The position numbers and the translations under genes are program-made. From the NCBI RefSeq assembly GCF_900111835.1, contig NZ_FOJP01000001.1, positions 186,001-250,000 of the forward strand: DNA of 64,000 nt. Direction: 5' to 3'. The notes beneath the pieces were generated by a model. The model did not search any database. It worked only from the letters and a program-made list of their open reading frames with translations, and had not been told where the DNA came from. Every line of letters begins with the position of its first letter. The stretch's first letter is position 1. Of the stretch, positions 7,515 to 15,416 are shown piece after piece. Source of the DNA: Metapseudomonas otitidis. Lineage in GTDB: Bacteria; Pseudomonadota; Gammaproteobacteria; Pseudomonadales; Pseudomonadaceae.

Positions 7515-7543
7515 GGAATGGTGTGTTCCGCCGGGAACATTCC
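7515..7543. promoter_or_regulatory. Interrupted inverted repeat upstream of the GTPase cassette
   Basis: The core GTTCC-GCCG-GGAAC (7525-7538) is a 14-base symmetrical element. Its arms extend outward as GGAATG on the left (7515-7520) and CATTCC on the right (7538-7543), with extra bases in the left arm. It lies about 100 bases before the first cassette gene and may be an operator for that operon, or a carO 3' hairpin. Confidence 0.4.
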
Positions 7544-7643
7544 TCAAGCCGAAGTGGGGTTCGCCTACAGCGGCCCCTTGAACCGAGTCACTACCATCGC
7601 CTCTCGCTCGAAGACTTAGTCATAGACCGACGAGGTGAGTCAG

Positions 7644-8528
7644 ATGAATGTCCTGATGCTCGGCCTGGGGTTGCACGAGGATCGTTTCGTCCGTGAGCTG
7701 ATTCATGAGGCGGGCACACGCTCCGGATTGGCCATCCACATTGTCGAGGACCTCTCCCTGCCTTCGCTTGAGCGCTGCGACCTGGTGGTGCTCTCCCCTG
7801 ATTCCCCCTTCTCCCGCTATGCGACCGAACTGGGCCGCCGCAAGGGCCTGTCGTTGAAGGTCGTTCCTTTCATTGCCGATGGCGGCCCGCAGGACCCGCA
7901 CCTCAGCTTCGCCAGTACGGTCGATGACCTTCTCCGTTTGGTCCGCCGTGCAGACAGGTCTTTCGACGGAACGCTGGTCGAGCAGCTCTGGGACATCGTC
8001 CGCCTGCAACTGGGCGGCAGCTACGTGCTCAGCGGCGCGCGCCACTCGCTCTATCTGGACTTCGATGCCGGGCGTTTCTGCGTGGAATCGGACACCGCGC
8101 CCAGTGCCTCGGAACTCCGTGCCCTGCTCCTGGAAGGCGGAACGCTGCTGGTTGCCCGGCACAAGCCCCAGGCAGAGCAGATCAACTGGCGCTCGCTGGG
8201 CGGACTGCTCTGGCAGGCCGGCCTTGCGCATCCCCGCTTGCTCAAGGGGCTGGATGGCGATGGGGCATTCTCCCTGACCAGCTGGCCCCTTCAGCCGTTG
8301 CGATCAGGCGCCTTGCAACTCGCGTCCCTGCTGAGACGCGGTTACCTGAGCGTGGACCAGATGGCCCGGCACGTGAGTCTTGCCCGTGCGGATATCCATG
8401 GGTTGCTGAACGCCTGCGCACTGAGTGGCAAGTTGCAGCAGAGGAGCGCGGATGCCGCCAGCCAGATCTCGGGTATCGGCAGGGGGTTCTTCCAGCGCCT
8501 GCGCAGCACCTTGGGGCTGAGCCTGTGA
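7644..8528 (+). CDS. Uncharacterised protein with putative C-terminal winged helix, first gene of GTPase cassette
   Basis: 294 residues, not confidently assigned to a family. Residues 1-105 look like an alpha/beta domain (MNVLMLGLGL, then CDLVVLSPDS and LSLKVVPFIA as strands), perhaps a Rossmann-like or degenerate receiver fold. The middle is a less ordered region with WDIVRLQLGGSYVL and YLDFDAGRFC. Residues about 215-270 (LASLLRRGYLSVDQMARHVSLARADIHGLLNACALSGKL) read like a winged helix-turn-helix. The ATG at 7644 has GAGGTGA five bases upstream; a GTG at 7635 lies inside that site. Its stop overlaps the GTPase start as GTGA, so the two are translationally coupled and probably work together. 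Confidence 0.65.
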   Translation: MNVLMLGLGLHEDRFVRELIHEAGTRSGLAIHIVEDLSLPSLERCDLVVLSPDSPFSRYATELGRRKGLSLKVVPFIADGGPQDPHLSFASTVDDLLRLVRRADRSFDGTLVEQLWDIVRLQLGGSYVLSGARHSLYLDFDAGRFCVESDTAPSASELRALLLEGGTLLVARHKPQAEQINWRSLGGLLWQAGLAHPRLLKGLDGDGAFSLTSWPLQPLRSGALQLASLLRRGYLSVDQMARHVSLARADIHGLLNACALSGKLQQRSADAASQISGIGRGFFQRLRSTLGLSL

Positions 8529-9082
8529 CCGTGGCGACTTACAAGATCCTCTTCCTCGGCGCGAGCGGTGCCGGCAAGACGACGGCCATCGGCAGCATCA
8601 GCCACACACCACCGGTACGCACCGAGGTGGCGAACAACGATCCGTCCTTGTCCAAGGCGTTGACCACCGTGGGCCTGGATTACGGGGAAGTCACCGCCCC
8701 GGGCCAGGGCGATCAGTTGATGCTCTACGACTGCCCGGGCCAGCAGCGCTATGAATTCATGTGGGAGATCCTCGCCCGTGGCTCCCTGGGCGTGGTGATT
8801 CTCTGTGACAACCAGTCCGCGAACCCCCTGGATGAACTGCGCCACTACCTCGATGTGCTGCAGCGCTACCTGGAGGGCGACGTGGCCGTCGTGATCGGGG
8901 TGGTCAAGATGGACCTCTCCCCGACCCCGGAGCTGGAGCGCTATGCGGAGGTCCTGGAGGCTCAGGGGCTCGCGTTCCCCGTGATGGGGGTGGATGTCCG
9001 TCAGCGCGACGAGGTGCTGCTCCTGCTCGAAGCAGTGGTCTGCCAGGTTGAGGCCCGTGCCCTGTTGGAAGGTGCCCATTGA
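8525..9082 (+). CDS. MglA/CvnD-like small Ras-superfamily GTPase
   Basis: 185 residues, a single small GTPase domain of the prokaryotic COG2229/MglA type. The P-loop GASGAGKT is at 12-19, a switch I/G2 stretch TTVGLDYGEV at 47-56, and the G3 motif DCPGQ at 69-73 with Q73 at the Ras glutamine position. The G4 motif reads VKMD (127-130) instead of NKxD. Such GTPases partner with roadblock proteins, as in MglA-MglB of Myxococcus and the actinobacterial conservons. The GTG start overlaps the upstream stop, and its own stop overlaps the TTG start of the next gene. No transmembrane segment or lipid anchor is visible. Confidence 0.85.
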   Translation: MTVATYKILFLGASGAGKTTAIGSISHTPPVRTEVANNDPSLSKALTTVGLDYGEVTAPGQGDQLMLYDCPGQQRYEFMWEILARGSLGVVILCDNQSANPLDELRHYLDVLQRYLEGDVAVVIGVVKMDLSPTPELERYAEVLEAQGLAFPVMGVDVRQRDEVLLLLEAVVCQVEARALLEGAH

Positions 9083-9489
9083 AAGAGATGACGGATATGA
9101 CCAGGCGCTTGCTGGAGCGCCTGATCAACCGGTTCCGCGAAGAAAACAGCGAGATACGAAGCCTGCTCCTGACCACCGAGGACGGCTTCGTGGTGACGGC
9201 CAGCCATCACGAGGGCGATGAGTATTCCCGTCGTTTGGCGGCCATGAGCAGCTCAGCCCAGGCCATCGGCCAGGCCATGCTGCGTGAACTCGGTGCGAGG
9301 GACTACAAGCGCACCGTTCTGGAGAGCAGCGACCGGGTCGTGGTCCTGCTGTCCGTGCCTTTGCCCACCTCCATGCTGGTGCTGATGTCGGTGTCCACGA
9401 AAGACACCGCGCTGGGCCAGCAGCTCTGGAAGCTGGAGCGGTTGGTGACGAGCCTGGCTCAACTGACTGCAGATGCCTTTGAATCGTGA
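9079..9489 (+). CDS. Roadblock/LC7 domain protein, first of two
   Basis: 136 residues spanning one roadblock/LC7 domain: RLLERLINRFREEN, SLLLTTEDGFVVTA, AAMSSSAQAIGQAML, VVVLLSVPLPTSMLVLMS. The alternating helix-strand pattern and the TEDGFVV hairpin match MglB-type partners, which dimerise and act on a small GTPase as activators or adaptors. Start choice is uncertain: TTG at 9079 overlaps the GTPase stop as TTGA and has GGAAGG six bases upstream, while ATG at 9088 or 9097 lack good sites. TTG is preferred for coupling. Confidence 0.78.
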   Translation: MKEMTDMTRRLLERLINRFREENSEIRSLLLTTEDGFVVTASHHEGDEYSRRLAAMSSSAQAIGQAMLRELGARDYKRTVLESSDRVVVLLSVPLPTSMLVLMSVSTKDTALGQQLWKLERLVTSLAQLTADAFES

Positions 9490-9511
9490 ACCCAAGGAGT
9501 AAGGAAGACCC

Positions 9512-9871
9512 ATGAGCAATCATCAGCAACTACTGGAAAGTCTGATCAGTGAAACCACTGGCTCCCTTTGCGCGGCGCTGGTCGACAGCAACAGCGGCAT
9601 GATCCTGGCGTCGGCGGGGAGCGGGCTGGACCTGGAGATCGCCGCAGCGGGCAACACGGAGGTGGTGCGCGCCAAGCTCAAGACCATGAAGCTGCTGGGC
9701 GTGAAGGACCAGATCGATGACATCCTCATCACGCTGGGCAAGCAGTATCACATCCTCTGCCCGATCTCCCGCTTCGAGGGCGTGTTCGTCTACTTCGTGC
9801 TGGACCGGTCCCAGGCCAACCTGGCGCTGGCGCGCCGAATGGTCCACGAAACCGGCGAGCGTCTTGACTGA
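9512..9871 (+). CDS. Second roadblock/LC7-like protein
   Basis: 119 residues with a roadblock-like order: N-terminal helix (QLLESLISETTG), strand pair SLCAALVDSNSGMILAS, central helix NTEVVRAKLKTMKLL, then DDILITLGKQYHILCPIS and FVYFVLDRSQANLALARRMVH. It begins 22 bases after the first roadblock gene behind AAGGAG. Two different roadblock proteins in one operon suggest a heterodimer or two interaction states of the GTPase (inference). The operon ends at the hairpin 9877-9904. Confidence 0.72.
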   Translation: MSNHQQLLESLISETTGSLCAALVDSNSGMILASAGSGLDLEIAAAGNTEVVRAKLKTMKLLGVKDQIDDILITLGKQYHILCPISRFEGVFVYFVLDRSQANLALARRMVHETGERLD

Positions 9872-9876
9872 CATGC

Positions 9877-9904
9877 GATTGGCCCGTTCTTGAGCGGGCC
9901 GATC
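9877..9904. terminator. Hairpin at the end of the GTPase cassette
   Basis: Arms GATTGGCCCG and CGGGCCGATC (one mismatch) enclose an 8-base loop, six bases past the last roadblock gene. There is no T-run. It may stop transcripts of this operon and of the convergent amidohydrolase. Confidence 0.5.
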
Positions 9905-9962
9905 AGCTGGAGATGCATTCGCACAGCCTCCTGCCAGCATGTGCCGGCAGGGGGCTGCTGGT

Positions 9963-10997
9963 TCAGGGCCTGGCGCTTTCGAAACCCTGCAGCACGTTGA
10001 CGGCGTTGATGCCGATTTCTTCCACCGCGTAACCCCCCTCCATCACGAACAGGGTCTGCAGGCCGAGCTGGCCGATGACCTCGCCCATGCGCAGGTAATC
10101 CGGGCTATCCAGCTTGAACTGCGAGATCGGGTCTTCCTTGAAGGTATCCACCCCCAGCGACACCACAAGCGCGTCCGCGCCGTAGGCGGCGATGCGGCGG
10201 CAGGCATCGTTCAGCGCCTGGCCCCACACCGACCAGTCGCTGCCCGAGGCCAGCGGGTAGTTGACGTTGAACCCCTCGCCCACACCGGCCCCGCGCTCAT
10301 CGGCAAAGCCGAGGAAGTACGGGTACTCGAAGCGCGGGTCGCCGTGGATCGAGGTGAAGAGCACGTCGGCACGGTCGTAGAAGATGTCCTGGGTGCCGTT
10401 GCCGTGGTGGTAGTCCACGTCGAGGATGGCCACCCGCTTGGCGCCGGCGTCCAGCAGGGCCTGGGCGGCGATGGCAGCGTTGTTCAGGTAGCAGTAGCCG
10501 CCCATGTAGTCGGCGGCGGCGTGGTGGCCCGGCGGGCGGCACAGGGAGAACACGCCCCGCGCGCCCTTGCGCAGTTCTGCCTGCCCGGTGAGGGCGACGT
10601 TGGCCGAGCTGGTGATGGCCTGCCAGGTGCCGGCGGTGATCGGCGCGCCGGCGTCGAAGGAGTAGTAGCCCAGGCGGCCGTCGATGTCGGTGGGTTCGGC
10701 CTGGCGCAGGCGGCGGGTCGGCCAGGCGATGGGCAGCATGTCGTGGTTGCGGCCCTTGGCCTGCCAGTCGCTCCAGGCCGTGCGCAGGAAGTTCACGAAG
10801 CCCTCGCTGTGCACCCGCATGATCGGCTCCAGGCCGAAATCGATGGGCGCCTGCACCGGGCCCAGGTTCACCGCACGGGCGCGGTCGAGCACCATGTCGG
10901 CGCGGCTGGGCTTCTCGAAGCAGGGGGTGAACTGGCCGCCGATGAGTTCGTGCTTGCCGTGGTGCAGGTGGTGGTCGTCGCTGTAGATGACGAGCAT
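9963..10997 (-). CDS. Acetylpolyamine amidohydrolase (histone deacetylase family)
   Basis: 344 residues of the zinc-dependent arginase/HDAC superfamily, acetylpolyamine amidohydrolase branch. Visible zinc and catalytic elements are PPGHHA (near 190), ILDVDYHHGNGTQDIFY (zinc Asp and His) and SLGVDTFKEDP. It removes acetyl groups from N-acetylputrescine, N-acetylcadaverine or related amines in the cytoplasm. P. aeruginosa has a homolog at the same locus. It is the last gene of the minus-strand polyamine cluster, 18 bases after the permease gene, so imported or acetylated amines could be processed by the same operon. AGGAGGA precedes the ATG. Confidence 0.9.
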   Translation of the reverse strand: MLVIYSDDHHLHHGKHELIGGQFTPCFEKPSRADMVLDRARAVNLGPVQAPIDFGLEPIMRVHSEGFVNFLRTAWSDWQAKGRNHDMLPIAWPTRRLRQAEPTDIDGRLGYYSFDAGAPITAGTWQAITSSANVALTGQAELRKGARGVFSLCRPPGHHAAADYMGGYCYLNNAAIAAQALLDAGAKRVAILDVDYHHGNGTQDIFYDRADVLFTSIHGDPRFEYPYFLGFADERGAGVGEGFNVNYPLASGSDWSVWGQALNDACRRIAAYGADALVVSLGVDTFKEDPISQFKLDSPDYLRMGEVIGQLGLQTLFVMEGGYAVEEIGINAVNVLQGFESARP

Positions 10998-11015
10998 GTC
11001 GTGTCCTCCTTGGGG

Positions 11016-12395
11016 TCAGTGCTCGGAAAACTGCACCTGCGGCGCCGGACGGCGGAACCCGCGGGTGAAGACGGTGAGGTAGATGAAGCCGATGGCGAAC
11101 CAGGCCAGGCCGAAGACCAGGGTCTGGTGGCTGAGGCTGGTCCACAGCCAGGCGATCAGGCCGAAGCCGATCAGCGGCACCAGCCCGTAGCGGAGCAGGT
11201 CGGCCGGGCCGTGGCGCTGGCCGTCCAGCAGGTGGGTGCGGATCACCGCCAGGTTCACCACCGAGAAGGCCACCAGGGCGCCGAAGCTGATCATCGAGGC
11301 CAGGGTGCCGAGGTCGATCACCACCGCCAGCAGGGAAATCAGCGACACCAGCAGGATCGCCAGGGTCGGTGTGTGGAAGCGCTGGGACAGGTGGGCGAAC
11401 ACCCGGCGCGGCAGGATACCGTCGCGGCCCATGCTGTAGAGGATGCGCGACACCGAAGCCTGGGAGGCCAGCGCCGAGCCGGCCGCACCCGCCACGTAGG
11501 CAGCGGTGAAAAAGGCCTGGAGGAAGCCGCCCCCGGCCTTGAGCATCACCTCGGCGGCTGCGGCGTCGGCGTCCTGGAAGTGGCTGCCGGGGAACACCAG
11601 CTGGCTGACCATGGCCAGCAGGATGAACAGCACCCCCGCGCCCAGGGTGGTGATCAGGATCGCCCGGGGGATGTCCCGGCGCGGCTCACGGGCCTCCTCG
11701 GCGAGCGTGGACACCGCGTCGAAACCGAGGAACGACAGGCAGAGGATCGCCGCGCCCGCCATCACCGGGGCGAAGCCTGCTTGGGAGCCATCACCCTGCC
11801 AGGGCGCCATCCAGTCGATCGGCGCGCCCCCCAGCAGGCGCCAGGCCATGGCCAGGAACACCACCACGAACACCAGCTGGGCGATCACGATCAGGTTGCT
11901 CATGCCCGATACCGAGCCGATGCCCAGCAGGTTGAGCACGGTGACCAGGCCGATGGCACCGACCACGAAGACCCAGGCCGGCACCTCGGGGAAGGCGATG
12001 TTGAGGAACAGGCCGATCACCAGGTAATTGATCATCGGCAGGAACAGGTAATCGAGCAGCAGCGACCAGCCGGCGAGAAAGCCGATGCCGGGGCCGAAGC
12101 TGAGGCTGGCATAGGAGTAGGCCGAGCCGGCCACCGGGTAGCGGCGCACCATGAAGCCGTAGGACAGCGCGGTGAACAGCATCGCCGCCAGGGTCACCAC
12201 GTAGGCCAGGGCGGTGCGCCCGCCGGTGGTCTCGGTGACCACGCCGTAGGTGGTGAAGACCGTCAGCGGCACCATGTAGACCAGGCCGAAGAAGACCAGG
12301 GCCGGCAGCCCGAGGATGCGCCGCAGGCGGGTGCCCTGGGCGCTGTGGACGAAGGCTCCGCTGGCGGAGGCGGTGTCGAGGGTGGACGTGTTCAT
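11016..12395 (-). CDS. APC-family amino acid/polyamine permease
   Basis: 459 residues with about twelve hydrophobic segments, of the amino acid-polyamine-organocation superfamily. Recognisable parts are LPALVFFGLVYMVPLTVF (TM1 with unwound region), GSAYSYAS (TM3), SFLGFDAVSTLAEE (TM6, a family signature) and AAGSALASQASVSRILYSMGRDG (TM8 loop). The ATG at 12395 is preferred because a GAGG site precedes it and the hydrophobic core starts soon after; the open frame extends further upstream without support. Linked to the polyamine ABC genes and the deacetylase, so the substrate is probably a polyamine or acetylated polyamine (inference). Confidence 0.88.
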   Translation of the reverse strand: MNTSTLDTASASGAFVHSAQGTRLRRILGLPALVFFGLVYMVPLTVFTTYGVVTETTGGRTALAYVVTLAAMLFTALSYGFMVRRYPVAGSAYSYASLSFGPGIGFLAGWSLLLDYLFLPMINYLVIGLFLNIAFPEVPAWVFVVGAIGLVTVLNLLGIGSVSGMSNLIVIAQLVFVVVFLAMAWRLLGGAPIDWMAPWQGDGSQAGFAPVMAGAAILCLSFLGFDAVSTLAEEAREPRRDIPRAILITTLGAGVLFILLAMVSQLVFPGSHFQDADAAAAEVMLKAGGGFLQAFFTAAYVAGAAGSALASQASVSRILYSMGRDGILPRRVFAHLSQRFHTPTLAILLVSLISLLAVVIDLGTLASMISFGALVAFSVVNLAVIRTHLLDGQRHGPADLLRYGLVPLIGFGLIAWLWTSLSHQTLVFGLAWFAIGFIYLTVFTRGFRRPAPQVQFSEH

Positions 12396-12481
12396 GGCAG
12401 TACCTCGCTGGGCAGCCTGCAGGGCAGGCCGCCAGTCTGGGGAGTCGGCGGTTCGGGTCGGGTCCGGGACGATCCGGCGCG

Positions 12482-12538
12482 TCAGTCGGCGGGCAGTCCG
12501 CCGGTCAGCAGGAGGGTGGTGCGGGTCAGGCAAGGCAT
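12482..12538 (-). CDS. Possible 18-residue leader peptide before the APC permease
   Basis: An ATG preceded by an AGAGAG-type ribosome site opens a short frame, MPCLTRTTLLLTGGLPAD, in the leader between the binding-protein and permease genes. Nothing shows it is translated, and it is too short to judge by composition. It could be a chance frame. Confidence 0.2.
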   Translation of the reverse strand: MPCLTRTTLLLTGGLPAD

Positions 12539-12588
12539 GGCGGTTTCTCTCTTTCTTCGATGGCCAGCGGGTGCGCCGCATCGGGCAA

Positions 12589-12648
12589 CACCCTCGGGTG
12601 CGGCATGCACCGGCCTGTGCATGCCGTGCGGCGACCCGCCGAGGCGGG
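12589..12648 (-). terminator. Cluster of hairpins after the polyamine-binding protein gene
   Basis: Three inverted repeats lie directly after the binding-protein stop: CCCGCC-GA-GGCGGG (12635-12648), a perfect 10-bp stem CGGCATGCAC/GTGCATGCCG (12601-12626) and CACCC-TC-GGGTG (12589-12600). None has a T-run. They may stabilise the 3' end of the binding-protein message or partly terminate it, lowering expression of the permease and deacetylase. Confidence 0.5.
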
Positions 12649-12659
12649 CCGCTGCGGGA

Positions 12660-13703
12660 TCACTTCTTCAGCTTGGTCCACACCTTGCTGCGCAGGGACA
12701 GGGCCTTGGGCGAGCAGAGCTTGAAGGTCTTCAGGCGGTCCAGCTTGTCCTGCGGGGTGTTGATGGCCGGGTCATCGAACAGCTCCTTCTCCATGAACTG
12801 CTCGGAGCCGGCGACGGCGTTGTTGTACTTGGCGAAGTTGGAGGCCGCGGCGATGTTCTCCGGCTGCATCATCCAGTTGATGAAGGCGTGGGCCTCCTCG
12901 ACGTTGACCGCATCCTTGGGGATCACCAGGTTGTCGATGAAGACGTGGATGCCTTCCTTCGGATAGACATAGACCAGGCTGTCGCGCTGGGCATGGGCGC
13001 GGTGGTAGGCACCGTTCCACTGCATGTGCATGGCGACTTCGCCGGCGGCCATGCGCTCGATGGTGCCGTCGCTGTTGTACATGGCCAGCAGCGGCTTCTG
13101 GCCCAGCAGCAGGTCCTGGATCTTCTTCGCGTCCTTCGGGTCCTCGGTGCACTGGTCGATGGACAGGTAGTGGGACGCGGCGATGTACAGGTCCTCTATG
13201 GAGTTCAGCGCCACCACCTTGCCCTTGAGTTCGGCCGGCGGTTCGAAGAAGGGCTTCCAGCTTTCCTCCAGCGTGCCGCCGGGCACCTGCTTGCTGTCGT
13301 AGCTGTAGCCGGTGGTGCCCCAGAGGTAGGGCACGCTGTAGTCGTGGGCGGGGTCGAAATCCAGGGTCTGGAAGTTGGGCTTGAGGTTCTTCAGGTTCGG
13401 CAGCTTGCTCTTGTCGAATTTCTGCAGCAGACCGTCCTGCACCATGATCTGGATGAAGCTGTCGGAGGGCACCACCACGTCGTAGGCGCCACCGCCGGCC
13501 TTCAGCTTGGCCAGCAGGGTCTCGTTGCTGTCGTAGGCGTCCAGGGTGGCCTTGATGCCGGTGTCCTGCTCGAACTTCTTCAACAGCTCCGGCGGGTAGT
13601 AGTCGGACCAGTTGGCGAAGTGCAGGGTGCCGGCCGCCTGGGCGGTACCGGCCAGGCCGAGGGTCAGCAGCAGGGACAGGGCGAACGGTGGGGTACGGCT
13701 CAT
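12660..13703 (-). CDS. Polyamine ABC transporter periplasmic binding protein (PotF/SpuD/SpuE family)
   Basis: 347 residues. The signal peptide ends at AQA (about 23), and the mature protein begins GTLHFANWSDYYPPELL, the hallmark of PotD/PotF-type proteins. Aromatic and acidic pocket elements follow: DAYDSNETLLAKL, DVVVPSDSFIQ, YLWGTTGYSYD, NSDGTIERMAAGEVAMHMQWNGA and WMMQPENIAAASNFAKYNNAV. Acts in the periplasm, delivering putrescine/spermidine-like amines to the two permeases encoded next. Exact specificity is not resolvable by eye. Confidence 0.92.
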   Translation of the reverse strand: MSRTPPFALSLLLTLGLAGTAQAAGTLHFANWSDYYPPELLKKFEQDTGIKATLDAYDSNETLLAKLKAGGGAYDVVVPSDSFIQIMVQDGLLQKFDKSKLPNLKNLKPNFQTLDFDPAHDYSVPYLWGTTGYSYDSKQVPGGTLEESWKPFFEPPAELKGKVVALNSIEDLYIAASHYLSIDQCTEDPKDAKKIQDLLLGQKPLLAMYNSDGTIERMAAGEVAMHMQWNGAYHRAHAQRDSLVYVYPKEGIHVFIDNLVIPKDAVNVEEAHAFINWMMQPENIAAASNFAKYNNAVAGSEQFMEKELFDDPAINTPQDKLDRLKTFKLCSPKALSLRSKVWTKLKK

Positions 13704-13719
13704 GTCGGGCTCCTTGGGC

Positions 13720-14508
13720 TCAGCGCTTGCGCTGGCCGATGTAGTAGGACAACGCAACGAACGCAATGGAGATCACCAGGATCAGTGAGGAAATGGCATT
13801 GATCTTCGGGGAAATGCCCATCCGGATGGAGCTGAAGATGTACACCGGCAGGGTCGTCGAGCCGGCCCCGGCGACGAAGTAGGTGATGACGAAATCGTCC
13901 ATCGAGATGATGAAGGCCAGCATCGCCCCGGAGAGGATGCCGGGCATCAGCAGGGGGAAGGTCACTTTCCAGAAGGCCTTCCACGGCGAGGCGTAGAGGT
14001 CGGCGGCCGCCTCCCCGAGGCGCGGGTCCAGGCCCTCCAGGCGGGCGCGGATCGGCAGGTAGGCGAAGGGGATGCAGAACACCACGTGGGCGATGAGGAT
14101 GGTGAACAGCGACAGCTTCAGGCCGATGAAGGCGAAGAACATCAGCGTGGCCACCGCAGTGACGATCTCCGGCACCAGCAGCGGCAGGCCCAGCACCCCG
14201 CTCATCAGCCCCTGGCCGCGGAAGGTGCGGCCGCGCATGCCCAGGGCTGCCAGGGTCGCCAGGGTGGTGGCGATCAGGGTGGCCAAGCTGGCGACGATCA
14301 GCGAATTCTTCGCGGCGCGGACGATCTCCGGGTCATTGGCCACCACCGCGTACCACTTCAGGCTGAAGCTCTCCCAGATGGTCGCCGACTGGCCACCGTT
14401 GAAGCTCAGCACCACCAGCACCAGGATCGGCACGTAGAGGAAGGCGAAGAACAGCCAGGCGACGGGGCGCACACCGGTGAAGCGCCACAGCGGGTTGCGC
14501 ATGTTCAT
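13720..14508 (-). CDS. Polyamine ABC transporter permease (PotC/PotI type)
   Basis: 262 residues with six predicted membrane spans and the binding-protein-dependent transport motif EAAADLYASPWKAFWKVTFPLLMPGI near 170-195, which docks to the ATPase. It begins [28 protein letters not shown]. The start overlaps the end of the partner permease by four bases, showing tight coupling. It forms the membrane pore together with the 14505-15416 product. Confidence 0.93.
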   Translation of the reverse strand: MNMRNPLWRFTGVRPVAWLFFAFLYVPILVLVVLSFNGGQSATIWESFSLKWYAVVANDPEIVRAAKNSLIVASLATLIATTLATLAALGMRGRTFRGQGLMSGVLGLPLLVPEIVTAVATLMFFAFIGLKLSLFTILIAHVVFCIPFAYLPIRARLEGLDPRLGEAAADLYASPWKAFWKVTFPLLMPGILSGAMLAFIISMDDFVITYFVAGAGSTTLPVYIFSSIRMGISPKINAISSLILVISIAFVALSYYIGQRKR

Positions 14509-15416
14509 GGGTGGCCTCCGGCGGCGCCCTTGAAGCGCAGGCTGTAGAGCAGCATGGCCGCCAGCACGAAGCCGAGCAGGGCGAACGACAGGGCGGCACC
14601 CAGGGGCCAGTTGTGCGAGGCGCCGAACTGCAGCTGGATGAGGTTGCCGATCATCAGCGACTTACCGCCCCCCAGCAGCTCGGGAATGATGTAGTTGCCG
14701 AGCGAGGGGATGAACACCAGGATCACCCCGGCCATGATGCCCGGCATGGCCAGCGGCACGATGATCCGGCGCAGGGCGTGGAAGCGGTTGGCGCCCAGGT
14801 CGAAGGCCGCTTCCACCAGGCGCCAGTCGAGCTTCTCCAGGCTGGTGTAGATGGGCAGCACCATGAACGGCAGGAAGGTGTAGAGCAGGCCGATGATCAC
14901 CGCCGTGTCCGTGTAGAGGACGCCCAGCACCCCGTCGGTCAGGCCCAGGCCATGCAGGCCGCTGTCCACCAGGCCGCCGTTGCGCAGCAGCAGGATCCAG
15001 GCATAGACCCGCACCAGCAGGTTGGTCCAGAACGGTACGGTGACCAGGAACAGCAGCAAGTTGCGCCGGCGTTCGTCCTGCAGGGCCAGGTAGAGCGCCG
15101 TGGGGAAGCCGATCAGCAGGCAGCCGGCGGTGGTCATCACCGAGAGCCAGAAGGAGCGCTGGAAGATCTGCAGGTAGTCGGTGTTGAAGGCGAGGCTGTC
15201 GTCCAGGTCGCGCTCGTAGAGGAAGTTGATGTACGCCTCCAGCGAGTACTCGCCCCACTTCACGCCGCCGTAGTCGCCCGGCTGCAGGAAGGACACCAGC
15301 AGCATGATGCCCAGCGGCAACAGCAGGAACAGCACCAGGCAGAGCATGGCCGGCGACACCAGCGCCAGGCGGCGCCTCAGGTGCCGCGCCTCGGCCAGCA
15401 CGCGCGGGCTGCTCAT
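14505..15416 (-). CDS. Polyamine ABC transporter permease (PotB/PotH type)
   Basis: 303 residues with six membrane spans. The EAA loop reads [26 protein letters not shown], and the N-terminus has the long cytoplasmic lead followed by [22 protein letters not shown]. The large periplasmic loop with [23 protein letters not shown] is typical of PotB/PotH. It overlaps the ATPase gene by four bases upstream and the second permease by four bases downstream. Confidence 0.93.
   Translation of the reverse strand: MSSPRVLAEARHLRRRLALVSPAMLCLVLFLLLPLGIMLLVSFLQPGDYGGVKWGEYSLEAYINFLYERDLDDSLAFNTDYLQIFQRSFWLSVMTTAGCLLIGFPTALYLALQDERRRNLLLFLVTVPFWTNLLVRVYAWILLLRNGGLVDSGLHGLGLTDGVLGVLYTDTAVIIGLLYTFLPFMVLPIYTSLEKLDWRLVEAAFDLGANRFHALRRIIVPLAMPGIMAGVILVFIPSLGNYIIPELLGGGKSLMIGNLIQLQFGASHNWPLGAALSFALLGFVLAAMLLYSLRFKGAAGGHP

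Noticed and set aside
7635-7643. GTG as the start of the first GTPase-cassette gene
   Set aside because: It lies within the GAGGTGA ribosome site; the ATG at 7644 has proper spacing.
9939-13802. Very long plus-strand open frame (over 1,200 codons) across the polyamine locus
   Set aside because: It is antisense to four well-identified minus-strand genes and its translation is low-complexity Gly/Ala/Val/His typical of the reverse frame of GC-rich coding DNA.
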